From: Cherax quadricarinatus
Taxonomy: Eukaryota; Arthropoda; Malacostraca; Decapoda; Parastacidae
Assembly: GCF_038502225.1 (NCBI RefSeq)
Contig: NC_091369.1
Coordinates: 16,497,609-16,561,608, forward strand
Reading direction: 5' to 3'
Length of the DNA stretch: 64,000 nucleotides
Shown here: positions 54,452 to 64,000 of the stretch, in pieces
Numbering within the stretch: the first letter of the stretch is position 1
Layout of the letters: the number at the start of each line of letters is the position of its first letter
The notes under the pieces: model-generated
What the model was told of the DNA's origin: nothing
The model's database searches: none
The model's input: the letters and a program-made list of their open reading frames with translations, nothing else
Made by a program: the position numbers and the translations under genes

Positions 54452-54796
54452 CTATGTTATAAAAATGTTGTTCTGGTTGATATTGTTGGCTATGCACATA
54501 AGTGATGATTCCAAGACCCTATGACTCAAAGTGTCTACTTTCCTGGTAATGAGTCTTGCGTCTTGTCGTTGATTAAATCGTTGATTAAATGGTTGTGGGA
54601 GTTTCAGTGTAAAACACAGGCATCCCTGAAGTCGCCCATTCTGCTGGCGCATTGGTGTTTTGCAATACGTGTTTGGATGTCTCCCCACATATGATTGGCT
54701 GCAATCGTTGCAAGGGATTATGTATACCCCTGCAGAGGATTGAACATGGTGCTGTTCCCTACTGCTGATGTCTTTGTGGCAAATGTAAAGGTACAT
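54452..54796 (-). pseudogene. Penelope-like GIY-YIG endonuclease
   Basis: A 114-residue frame containing GVYIIPCNDCSQSYVGRHPN, the GIY...YVG core with the CxxC typical of Penelope nucleases. It continues with KTPMRQQNGRLQG and DTLSHRVLESSLM (the conserved Glu region). Known role: cutting DNA for element insertion. The frame continues into a 3' piece (54497-54300) with ARKLHRYPTQQQTYLPLPGR. Confidence 0.82.
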
Positions 54797-55190
54797 ACTT
54801 GAAATGTGGTACTGGAAAACATGTAAGAGACGTGTTTGGCAACACAGTTAGTGAGGAGGACTATGTCTTTCCTCTCGGCAGTATCTTGTCTCTGTGAGTT
54901 GAAGATGTTATATGCACGGCGTCTGCAATCTATAATAAAGTGATTAGGTCAGTGAAGCTTAGAAAATACTTGTTACTTGAGAGAGCATTTTTCCTAAAGG
55001 AATTCTTTATTACATGTTCTGGGGACACGAAAGAAGAAGCCTATGATTACGACATGTTTGGTTTTGGTTTACGTCTCGTTTGGTTTTGGAAGATCGTGTT
55101 AGTTGGTCGGTTTTCGGTAGACTCTAAAACGAAGTTCGTGGTCAGCTTTGGAGACAAGAGCATCAAGGAAAGGAAGACTGTCGTCGACTA

Positions 55191-55800
55191 CTACTTCTGC
55201 TTCTGGATGAAGGGCTCGGCCTGTTTGAGCTTGTGTTGGAAAGCAGGAACGCTGAGGCGTCTGGGAGTTATGAGGAGAATGTCGTCAACATAACGTAGCC
55301 AGAGGAAAATCGTTCGACTTCTAGATATTCCGTGTACAGGTTCAGTATTAAGTGGGAACCCATTGCAGTCCAAAAGTATGTTGAAAAAGATCATTTTTTA
55401 AAGTGAAAATTGTGAAAAACGACACACAGTTAAACAAAGTTAATGAACTCGCTGGTTGGAGCAGGAAGGTCGAAGCAGTCGTCAATTTTCCGGTGCAGGA
55501 GATCAATGGCTTGTGTTGTGGGTACCTTGGTAAATAGGGATGTCAGATCTAGGCTGGAGAGTTTCTTGTTTCTGATATTAATGCTGCAGATGCGACTGAG
55601 ATCACCAGAGTGTTTAAGATGTGCTTGACTGATTGTGCCCATGAGCTTAGAAAGTTATTTAACAAGAATTCCTGAGAGTTGGTGGAGGTAGTTCTTATTC
55701 TAGAGGAGACAGTCTCACTGGAATTCCTAACTTGTGAGTTTTCACCAGGTCATACATTCTGGCGGGTCTGAAGTTGCTGAACTTCTTGCCAAGAAACTTC
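55191..55800 (-). pseudogene. Penelope-like reverse transcriptase
   Basis: About 55800-55730 reads GKKFSNFRPARMYDLVKTHK, then GIPVR. 55642-55430 reads KKLSSLDLTSLFTKVPTTQA, then IDLLHRKIDDC (motif A). 55425-55370 has an FQHTFGLQWVP-type motif B in another frame. 55394-55191 has GFPLN and IFLWLRYVDDILLI (motif C). Catalytic Asp residues remain, but at least three frame changes disrupt the protein. Confidence 0.82.
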
Positions 55801-56010
55801 ATCGTTATCCTACATAGCTACAAACCTACTTGCCCAAACCGGGCAGGTCTTCCTCATATCCAACCTATTCTCAGTAGTCAACTTCAACATTCCTCACTCG
55901 ACCCCATCCCTTGACGTCACTATGTTCCCTATATATACTCTGTACTGTCTGCTCAGGAAGATTTATTTGTGACTTGATAAAACCCACTTTGTAGTCAATA
56001 AAGGATCGCA
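55785..56010 (+). mobile_element. Inverted copy of the Penelope-like 3' region
   Basis: The plus strand here (GCCAAGAAACTTCATCGTTA, CGGGCAGGTCTTCCTCATAT, AGTCAACTTCAACATTCCTC) matches the minus strand of 54310-54440. The element is therefore flanked upstream by an inverted copy of its own 3' part, a known arrangement of Penelope terminal repeats. It probably extends through CAATAAAGGATCGCAATATA to about 56020. Confidence 0.75.
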
Positions 56011-56029
56011 ATATACTGCATTTGGGTCT

Positions 56030-56740
56030 ATTTTTCCATATTTTGGTATTTTACACCATTTAATTCCACCCCTTTAAGAGTAATGAGAAACATGTCAGGG
56101 AATGTTAGTGGCTTGTTGCTATCCTAGAAGTTCATACTTCCCTCTCTTACTTAGCAAAGGAAACAGTTATTTTTCTATTGGCCAACCAAGATTCACTAGG
56201 CTAATTCCCAGCAAAATCTCCAATTTCTAACAGAGAGTCTTTCTCGTATAATCGTGAGAGTAGCTTAAGAGTCTTTCGTCTTCGCTTGTAGGATCCAGTG
56301 CTTTCTAACTCTCAGTTTATGTTCTCTGAGGACATCATAAATGCAATACAAGTTATTGAGTTTAACAATGGGAAGTTGTCAAGTCTGAATGTTGATTTTT
56401 CTTCATTCAGGTCTCTATTCATAATTTATTATCATTTCTTCAGCGAGAACTTAAAAGTTTACAATAAACTTTGCCGTTGCGTGTTATGAATAAAATTATA
56501 TTAACACAGATGTGTCTACTAAAAATATTTCCTCCTAATATTTTAATATGGGAAACCCTATTTTCAACATTGTATTTAATTTATTTTTGGAACATGGAAC
56601 AAAAATCTTTTCTCAATTAAGCCACGTGATATAATACAGTTTAAAAATAACAATTATATGTAAATACGTGAGTTTTTTATAGATTTATTGACAGGTTAAA
56701 GGTCTTAGTTCTCAGCATCAAAGTCAAGACAGAATGACAG
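56030..56740. other. Unassigned AT-rich sequence
   Basis: No repeat or coding signal recognised over about 700 bp. Confidence 0.4.
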
Positions 56741-56749
56741 GTTGAAGAT

Positions 56750-57042
56750 ACAAGGCTCTGGTAGCCTGGTGGCTAAAGCTCTCCCTTCACACTGCATGGG
56801 TCTGGGTTCGACTCCCAGCCGGAGTATAAACACTGGGCGTGTTTCTTTACACCTGTTGTCTATGTTCACCCATCAATAAAATGGGTACCTGGATGTTAGT
56901 CGACTGGTGTGGGTCGCGTCCTGGGACACTGACCTAATTTGCCCGAAATGTTCAGCATAACAAACGGTTTTCTATAAAGTAATGTCACTTATGTCAGCTA
57001 GGCCTGTATACCTTGTACATGTACTTGTAGTAAATAAAGACA

Positions 57043-57103
<61 letters not shown>
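56750..57103 (+). mobile_element. tRNA-derived SINE with (ATT)n tail
   Basis: The head (56753-56823) is tRNA-like: A-box-like TAGCCTGGTGGCTAAAG (56762-56778) and a near-consensus B box GGTTCGACTCC (56805-56815), closed by CCCAGCCGGAG. The body (GTGTTTCTTTACACCTGTTG, ATGGGTACCTGGATGTTAGT) leads to an (ATT)n tail at 57046-57103. It would be transcribed by RNA polymerase III from the internal promoter. The pairing partner LINE is unknown. Confidence 0.82.
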
Positions 57104-57106
<3 letters not shown>

Positions 57107-57239
57107 ATGATTATCTGTATTTACCATTAAAAACATGAACTTAGTTTCAGCGTATATGAAAGAGGACACAGGTGATTATTTTCACAATTTTATTAAATTT
57201 TGATCTAGTAAAGAGAAACATTACATCTGGTTTCTTTTA

Positions 57240-57585
57240 AAAGACAATTTTTGCTGTAATTCCCAGAGGCAAGATGAAAAATTTTTGCTGTAATTCCCAG
57301 AGGCAAGATGAACAATTTTTGCTGTAATTCCCAGAGGCAAGATGAACAATTTTTGCTGTAATTCCCAGAGGCAAGATGAACAATTTTTGCTGTAATTCCC
57401 AGAGGCAAGATGAACAATTTTTGCTGTAATTCCCAGAGGCAAGATGAACAATTTTTGCTGTAATTCCCAGAGGCAAGATGAACAATTTTTGCTGTAATTC
57501 CCAGAGGCAAGATGAACAATTTTTGCTGTAATTCCCAGAGGCAAGATGAACAATTTTTGCTGTAATTCCCAGAGGCAAGATGAAG
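57240..57585. repeat. 34-bp minisatellite, 10 near-identical units
   Basis: The unit is CAATTTTTGCTGTAATTCCC followed by AGAGGCAAGATGAA. Only the first and last units differ noticeably, so the array is young. Three units make 102 bp, which leaves three minus-strand frames open; these are not proteins. Confidence 0.96.
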
Positions 57586-57599
57586 AAACTGATACGATA

Positions 57600-57975
57600 T
57601 ATAAATTCAGTAATGTATGATATCCAAGTTGGTTCATCACTACTGCTATAAATATTGCTAAAAGGAATTTAAATTAGGTAAATCTATCTAGGCACAAAGA
57701 AATTAATCCTAAACTAGACATAATTACTTACAATGAAAATTTGAATTTACAGATAGGATAATGAATATCTTTGCTTTTAGACGCTTAGGTAATTAGTGAC
57801 TTTATCGCTACAATACAGACACAAAAGTAAATGATTGTAGATGACGTAATCGGTTCTGCAGCCTTAAGAATTGCGTGAAGATGACAGATACAGATGAAGT
57901 AATAACTTGTCGCCTTGTTTGCTAGTAAGACAAGAGTTGCCATCCATACATTAGTGCTAATTACTGTTTATAGAT
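57600..57975. other. Unassigned AT-rich sequence
   Basis: Nothing recognised between the 34-bp array and the next LINE. Confidence 0.4.
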
Positions 57976-57984
57976 TCATTTTTT

Positions 57985-58870
57985 TTTTGCAAGCGCTCTA
58001 CAACTCTCCTTCTGATTATCTTTTTCATTACCTTACATGACATGCATGTCAGTGATACTGGCCTGTAGTCCAACGATTTCTGTCTGTCTCGTTCCTTAAA
58101 TATTGGGACCACATTCGTTAATTTTCAGGTCTCTGGCAAGTGTAATAGATCCTAGCTTGTGATTCAGTGACACTGTTCCCTGTCTCAGAATCCATGGCAA
58201 CATCTTGTCAGGTTCCACTGTCTTTCGAGTATCCAGTTCACTCCAAAGTTTCTTTTACTTCCTTTTCAGTTGAATGTATGTTTTCCAGTGCCCGTCGATG
58301 TACCGTTTCCTCCAGGCTCTCTGATATTCTCCGTTTCTACTCACAACTATTTAAATCGTTTGTGCAGCACTTCACAGATTTCCTTGTCGTTACCCGTAAG
58401 TCTTCCCCTTCCTTCTTGAGTTGAATTACCTCCTCTTTTACTATCGTCCTTCTTCTGGTGTAGCTGTGATACAGTTTTGGGTCAGTCTAGGCTTTGGCTA
58501 TCATTTTGAAATTACCGCTCAACCTCTCATTTCACTCTTGCATGTTAGTTTCTGGCTCCGTCTCGCTTTTCTGTATTCGTCTGTCTTTTTTATAGTTAAT
58601 CAAGCATATGTGTCCTTCGTTTTTGTTTTTTTTGAGATTTCGTACCCTTCTTTTGGGTACAAATTTCTTCTCTGCCTTCCGCACTTCCCAACTAGCTACT
58701 TCCACCATTTCATTCACTGACTCTCCTACCAGCTCCCTTTCCCACTGCACTGCATTCAGGAATTCTATAATCCCTTCAAAGTTCCCTCTTGTAAAGTCTG
58801 ATATCTCTCCCTCCATCTGCTTCTCTACCCTCAGTATTTAGTTCCAGGTGGTTTTCATATTCTATTTCAC
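57985..58870 (-). mobile_element. Divergent CR1-superfamily LINE, copy K
   Basis: An old copy covering the RT start, the linker and the endonuclease end. The frame 58816-58532 reads GIIEFLNAVQWERELVGESV, then NEMVE and KAEKKFVPKRR. 58020-58130 parallels 17750-17850 (GACATGCATGTCAGTGATAC). Its 3' portion is missing. Confidence 0.7.
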
Positions 58871-58879
58871 CTCAGTCAG

Positions 58880-58883
<4 letters not shown>

Positions 58884-58970
<87 letters not shown>

Positions 58971-59052
58971 AATGTGCGTGTGTGTGTGTGTGTGTTAGTT
59001 ACCATTTTGTCCTAGGCACATGTCGATCAGACACTAGGCCTGCTCTATATGC

Positions 59053-59130
<78 letters not shown>
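58884..59130. repeat. (TA)n and two (GT)n microsatellites
   Basis: (TA)n at 58884-58968, (GT)n at 58976-58995, unique sequence to 59054, then (GT)n at 59055-59128, which abuts the 3' end of LINE copy L. Confidence 0.96.
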
Positions 59131-59131
<1 letters not shown>

Positions 59132-59742
59132 TACTCACCTAGTTGTCCTCACCTAGTTGTACTCACCTAGTTGAAGTTCCATGGGTCGAGTCCAAGCTCC
59201 TGGCCCCGCCTCTTCACTGGTCGCTACTAGATCACTCTCCCTGAACCGTGAGCTTTACCATACCTCTGCTTAAAGCTATGTATGGATCCTTCCTCCACTA
59301 CATCGCTTCCCAAACTATTCCACTTCCTGACTACTCTGTGGCTGAAGAAGTACTTCCTAACATCCCTGTGATTCATCTATGTCTTCAACTTCCAACTGTA
59401 TCCCCTTGTTGCTGTGTCCAATCTCTGGAACATCCTGTCTTTGTCCACCTTGTCAATTCCATTCAGTATTTTGTATGTCGTTATCATGTCCCCCCTATTT
59501 CTCCTGTCCTCCAGTGTCGCCAGGTTGATTTCCCTTAACCTCTCCTCGTAGGACATACCTCTTAGCTCTGGGACTAGTCTTGCTGCAAACCTTTGCACGT
59601 TCTCTAGTTTCTTTACGTGCTTGGCTAGGTGTGGGTTCCAAACTGGTGTCGCATACTCCAATATGGGCCTAACGTACACGGAGTACAGGGTCCTGAACGA
59701 TTCCTTATTAATATGTCGGAATGCTGTTCTGAGGTTTGCTAG
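59129..59742 (-). mobile_element. CR1-superfamily LINE, copy L (3' end only)
   Basis: The 3' UTR starts with three successive CTCACCTAGTTG words (59133-59172), the longest terminal reiteration in the window. The ORF2 C-terminus is open from about 59740 to 59377 (LYSVYVRPILEYATPVWNPH; EERLREINLATLEDRRNRGD). 5'-truncated at GCTAGGCG, directly against the (GT)n tail of copy M. Confidence 0.88.
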
Positions 59743-59826
<84 letters not shown>

Positions 59827-59828
59827 AT

Positions 59829-59923
<95 letters not shown>

Positions 59924-59936
59924 CTCGTCTGAGTGT
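59743..59936. repeat. (GT)n microsatellite between two LINE copies
   Basis: About 190 bp of (GT)n with a few breaks (GGATGAG near 59825; CGCGCGCTCG near 59917), ending GTGTACTCACCTAGTTG, the 3' terminus of copy M. Confidence 0.96.
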
Positions 59937-62398
59937 GTGTACTCACCTAGTTGTGGCTGCATGGGTCGAGTCATAGCTCCTGGCCCCGCCTCTTCACTGG
60001 TCGCTACTGCGTCACTCTACCCGCTCCATGAGCTTTATCATACCTCTTCTTAAAGCTACGTAAGGATTCTGCCTCCACTACATCACTTCCCAGACTAATC
60101 CACTTCCTGACAACTCTGTGACTGAAGAAATACTTCCCAACATCTTTGTGATTCATCTGAGTCTTCAACTTCCAACTGTTACTCCTCGTTGCTGTGTCCC
60201 ATCTCTGCAACATCCTCTGTCCACCTTGTCAATTCCTCTCAGTATTTTATATGTCGTTATCATATCCCTCCGATCTCTCCTGTCTTCCAGTGTCGTCAGA
60301 TTGATTTCCCTTAACCTCTCCTCGTACGGCATCCCCCTTAGCTCCCGGACTAGTCTTGTTACGATCCTTTGCACTTTCTCTAGTTTCCTTGCATGTTTGG
60401 ATAGGTGCGGGTTCCAAACTGGTTCTGCATACTCCAGCATAGGCCTAACGTACACGGTGTATAGGGTCCTGAATGATTATTTATTGAGGTATCGGAATGC
60501 TGTTCTTAGGTTTGCTAGGCGCCCGTATGCTGCAGCAGTTATTTGGTTGATGTGCCCCTCAGGAGATGTGCCTGGTGTTATACTCACCCTAAGATCCTTT
60601 TCCTTGAGTGAGGTTTGTAGTCTCTTGCTCCCTAGACCGTCTGCGGTCTTCTTTGCCCTTCCCCAAGCTTCATGACTTTGCTCTTAATGGGATTGAACTC
60701 CAGGAGCCAGTTGCTGGACTAGGCCTGCAGCCTTTCCAGATCCCTTTGTAGTCCTTCCTGGTCCTCTCCCAATTGAATTCTTCTCATCAGCTTCACATCA
60801 TCTGCAAACAGGGACATTTCTGAATCTGTTCCTTCCGTCATTTCGTTCACATATATCAGAAACAGCACAGGTTCTTGGACTGATCCCTATGGAACCCCGC
60901 TCTTCACAGGCACCTACTCTGAAACCTCGTCACGCACCATGACTCGCTGTTGTCTTCCTGACAGGTATTCCCTGATCCATTGCAGTGCTTCCCTGTTATA
61001 CCTGCCTGGTCCTCCAGCTTTTGCACTAACCTCTTGTGTGGAGCTGTGTCAAACGCCTTCTTACAGTCCGAGAAAATGCAATCTACCCACCCCTCTCTCT
61101 CTCTCTTATCTTACTGCTGTTACCCTGTCTTAGAATATTAGTTAGTTTGTGACTCAGGATTCTCCATCTCTGAAACCGTGCTGGCTGTCAGTGATAAGCT
61201 CGTATCTTTCTAGGTGCTCCACCACTCGTCTCCTGGTAATCTTCTCCATGACTTTGCATACTGTACAATCAGTGACACTGGTCTGCAGTTTAATGTTTCG
61301 TGTCTGTATCCTTTTTAAAAAATTGGGACTACGTCTGCTGTCTTCTATACCTCAGGTAATCGTCCTGTTTCGAGACAGTGTTGAAGATTGTTGCTAGTTA
61401 TACACATAGCGCCTCTATCCCTCTCTCAGTACCCATGGAGAGGTGTTATCCGGCCCCATCGCCTTTGAGGTATCCAGTTCGCTTAGCAGCCTTTTCACTT
61501 CTTCCTCGGTTGTATATATTGTGTCCAGCGAAAGGTGTACCCAACCTCTTTGTCTTTCTGGAGTCCCTTCTGTCTCCTCTGTGAACACTTCTTTGAACCT
61601 CGTGTTGAGCTTCCCACATACTTCGCGGTCGTTTCGTGTGATCTCCCCACATTCCTTCCTCAGCCTTATCACCTGGTCCTTGACTGTCGTTTTCCTCCTG
61701 ATGTGGCTGTACAATAGCTTCGGATCAGATTTGACTTTTGCTGCTGTATCGTTTTCGTATTATCGTTGGGCCTCTTTTGTTACCTGTGTATATTCATTTC
61801 TGGCTCTACGACTACTCTCCTTGTACTCCTGGGTCCTTTGCCTTCTGTACTCCTTCCATTCTCTAGCACACTTGGTTTTGGCCTCTACACCTTTCGGTGA
61901 ACCAAGGGCTCACCCTAGCTTTAGCATTGTTTCTGTTACAAACCTCTCCTCAGCTTCATTGCACATTGTTATCACATATTCCATCATCTCGTTTACTGAC
62001 TTCCCTGCCAGTTCTATGTCCCATTGAACCCCGTGTAGGAAATTCTTCATGCCTGCATAGTCCCCTTTCTCGTAGTTTGGCTTTATACATCCTGCCCTTC
62101 CTGCTTCTCTCTCCACTTGTAACTCTACTATGTATTCGAAGCTTAGAACCACGTGATCACTGGCCCAGAAGGGTCTTTCATATGTGATGTCCTCAATGTC
62201 AGCACTACTCAAGGTGAATGTCAGGTCCAGTCTTACTGGTTCATCCTCTAATCTCTCTCTGGTAGTGTCCCTTACGTGTTTGTACATAATGTTTTCCAGT
62301 ACCACCTCCATCAAATTAGCTCTCCACGTTTTTGGGCCCCCATGTGGCTCTAGGTTCTGCTAGTGATTTTCCTTGTGATTGAAGTCACCCACAATCAG
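59937..62398 (-). mobile_element. CR1-superfamily LINE, copy M
   Basis: A nearly full ORF2 in pieces: C-terminus (60455-60004), RT (about 61400-60600, with the FADD region near 60800), RT start and linker (61714-61415; LLSELDTSKAMGPDNTSPWV) and endonuclease end (62314-61910; ARLDL-like VRLDLTFTLSSADIEDITYE, ASDHVVLSFEY). Several indels occur; for example the CKKAFDTVPH region carries a CSDCKK-type change. 5'-truncated at about 62398. Confidence 0.85.
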
Positions 62399-62660
62399 GG
62401 GCCCAGGAGGAGCAGTTTCATGGGTTCAGGATTCCATGGTTAGGCCACAAGAAGCCCAAAGCCTTCCCCCTTGTAGACCGAAGAGGGACTGGGATCTCTA
62501 GACGATCCAGATTCCACGGCAAACTACACTACCACCAAGGACCTCAACGGAATGGGGTGGACCTCGGTCCTCTTCCCCCACCCTAGCAACTAGAATGCCT
62601 GAGGAAAGAACCCTAAAAGAAACAGACCAAAGTTTTGGAGACCCGAGAACTCTGAGCAGG
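62399..62660 (+). mobile_element. Fragment related to the I-like LINE 5' region
   Basis: GATCCAGATTCCACGGCAAA and GGACCTCAACGG, then AGAATGCCTGAGG resemble 23540-23660 in order and orientation. It begins exactly where LINE copy M is truncated. No coding signal. Confidence 0.5.
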
Positions 62661-62664
62661 GGCG

Positions 62665-63000
62665 GGCCATCCTAAATATTCAATACTCTTTTGCTAATCT
62701 GTGTTGAATAGCATCTCGCAAAAGAGACCTTTTATGCCCAATAGAAAACTAAGTAGAAGGGTCTCTCTGTGTACAACTAATAACTTACAGTACAGGAAGT
62801 ATAATATATGAAAACACTTTGCTGGTAGTATCATAATATGTGATGATGAGATGTATAACACAGTGACTGAGTGGCACTGTACGCATCATATTTCGAAGAT
62901 GCCATAAAATATCACGAGAAAAGGATAAAATGATTAAAGAAAATTCTGGTAATTAAAACAGCAGCCAGGATTACAAAATGTGACATGACAGATCGCGTCT
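62665..63000. other. Unassigned sequence
   Basis: AT-rich DNA with no recognised feature. Confidence 0.4.
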
Positions 63001-63340
63001 CTCCCAAATTGACGATACGCATCCACTTACTAAAACTCTCTCCTTGGCAGGTTCCCTCCAATATCTCCCTGTCAGTCGTCGATTGTTATGCAGAAAGTTT
63101 TTCATTGGTAACGATGTATATGTAAAAATTTCCTTATGGACTATTATGCAAGCACTTAGATCGAGAGCCATAATTGCCCCAATGAAGTTGGATCTTTGTA
63201 AGCAAATTCATTACACACAGCGATTCAAGCATCAGCTGCTTACATTGAATCATTTACGTTTTTCTGCTTCATACAACGAAGTGAACAAATTTGAACTTTG
63301 TGCATTTAATGCACCTGTGGGGAAAAATCTCCAATAAAAG
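63000..63340 (+). pseudogene. Fragment of an unidentified multi-copy coding family
   Basis: The frame 63044-63337 reads AGSLQYLPVSRRLLCRKFFI, then ISLWTIMQALRSRAIIAPMK, LDLCKQIHYTQRFKHQLLTL and LRFSASYNEVNKFELCAFNA. The pattern IMQA.R.R..IAP..L.L..Q.H, then a SY.EV.KFE motif, resembles a family of unknown function that I recall as multi-copy in decapod and other invertebrate genomes. It starts and ends abruptly; no splice sites or partner exons were found. It may be a transposon-borne gene. Confidence 0.4.
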
Positions 63341-63383
63341 AGGGGGAGGGGATATCTCTCAGCCCTCAGCCCCTTCAGCTCTC

Positions 63384-63411
63384 TGAGGGACTTAGCCCTC
63401 AGAGAGCTGTA
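63384..63411. repeat. Perfect hairpin, 14-bp arms
   Basis: CAGCTCTCTGAGGG and CCCTCAGAGAGCTG flank a 6-base loop. A stem of this kind could act in RNA, but no gene context supports a role. Confidence 0.85.
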
Positions 63412-63419
63412 TGTACAAC

Positions 63420-64000
63420 GTCTCTCTCCCTCCTTGCTAGAGTTTTTGATCAACTACACAATGAGGGTTAAACGAGAGTAATTTGTCTTGTCCCTATAGC
63501 AGGAAAATTAAAAGAAACCCTGAAAGTTTGGCGCAGGAACATTTGGCTTCTAGCATGCAGCTAAATAACAAGGAACCTACCCTCTTGTGTAAATTCTGAT
63601 TGCACAGACTAGCAAACAGTGGACATAAAGCCGAATTCAGAAATTTTTTTGTTTGGACGATGAACTGGTGGGCGTTGGGCACGGCGACAAGCTAGGGTAA
63701 ATTCAGACATCAGAGCGTGAACATGTCACAAACTCTGAAAATCTGTCAGTGTCCACTAGCATAGTGTTAAAAGATAATACGAGTGTATTATCCGCAGTAT
63801 AATCCTGATAAAGTGTAAAGTTTGTGTCGTGGTATTCATTCAGGTGTTATGAACAAAGGGACAAGATATCACACTAATGCATAACGAATGGCCAGAGTGG
63901 CTCCCTATCAACGAGTAAGGACATAATTACGCATCTGTAGCAGAATACGCAAGACATCTATACCGGGATATACTTCCCCTACCACAAACTAGAGGAAATT
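63420..64000. other. Unassigned sequence to window end
   Basis: No reading frame, repeat or element recognised. Confidence 0.4.

Larger units (their letters stand above)
54305..55800 (-). mobile_element. Penelope-like element (RT + GIY-YIG)
   Basis: A minus-strand retroelement of the Penelope class, distinct from LINEs: RT (about 55800-55190) followed by a GIY-YIG endonuclease (54796-54452) and a 3' region. The order RT then GIY-YIG, the YVDD motif and the FRPARMYDLVKTHK-type RT start are diagnostic. Frameshifts and stops break it. It is 5'-truncated near 55800, where an inverted copy of its own 3' region begins. Confidence 0.85.

Noticed and set aside
55928..56020. Host promoter or polyadenylation region suggested by TATATA and AATAAAG
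   Set aside because: It lies in the inverted Penelope-like 3' region and can be explained by that element.
56750..56830. Functional tRNA gene
   Set aside because: The B box is good, but the A box and acceptor stem do not give a normal cloverleaf, and a SINE body with (ATT)n tail follows.

Overview
This is a repeat-dominated eukaryotic window with no bacterial-style gene organisation. The mix of repeats suggests a decapod crustacean such as a crayfish or lobster: CR1-superfamily LINEs ending in (AC)n, an RTE LINE, a Penelope-like element, an RLE-type LINE, tRNA-like short elements, and very dense micro- and minisatellites. That assignment rests on remembered similarity to decapod repeats and was not searched. 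One 100-base run of N (18901-19000) marks an assembly gap.

Host gene. The only convincing cellular coding sequence is two exons on the minus strand, 11406-11541 and 4347-4552. They join in phase across a 6,853-bp intron to encode one complete V-type immunoglobulin domain that resembles the Sidestep family of arthropod neuronal cell-surface receptors. The signal-peptide exon and the later exons were not found. The intron is filled with an RTE LINE, a 2.2-kb inverted repeat, microsatellites and tRNA-like fold-back elements.

Layout. 1-4.2 kb: CR1-like LINE (ORF1, endonuclease, start of RT), then a 3' fragment of a second copy. 4.3-11.6 kb: the Ig exons and their intron. 11.6-18.9 kb: three CR1-like copies in a row, all minus strand. 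19.0-23.8 kb: a decayed I/Jockey-like LINE. 24.8-26.6 kb: an older LINE relic. 27.0-29.3 kb: a minisatellite carrying a short retroposon with its own target-site duplication, then trinucleotide and (TA)n tracts. 29.4-32.4 kb: a LINE with a restriction-like endonuclease (RLE) domain. 33.2-36.4 kb: two large VNTRs separated by a cluster of perfect hairpins. 36.8-43.9 kb: palindromic MITE-like elements, CR1 fragments, a plus-strand CR1 copy and a Tc1-like relic. 44-48.5 kb: three more minisatellites, one enclosed in terminal inverted repeats, with tRNA-like repeats and a SINE-like element. 48.5-52.6 kb: a CR1 tail and a 2.8-kb 25-bp satellite with higher-order structure. 54.3-56.0 kb: a Penelope-like element (RT plus GIY-YIG) with an inverted terminal copy. 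56.7-57.6 kb: a tRNA-derived SINE and a 34-bp minisatellite. 58-62.4 kb: three more CR1-like copies. 62.4-64 kb: a relic of an I-like 5' region and a fragment of an unidentified repeated coding family.

How it works together. Every mobile-element reading frame seen is truncated, frameshifted or missing catalytic residues, so none looks autonomous. The long open frames at 27, 33-35 and 46-47.9 kb are translated minisatellites, not proteins. The most useful leads are the Ig gene, the fold-back elements with target-site duplications, the link between CR1 3' ends and (AC)n microsatellites, the TIR-enclosed VNTR, and the higher-order duplications in the 25-bp satellite.
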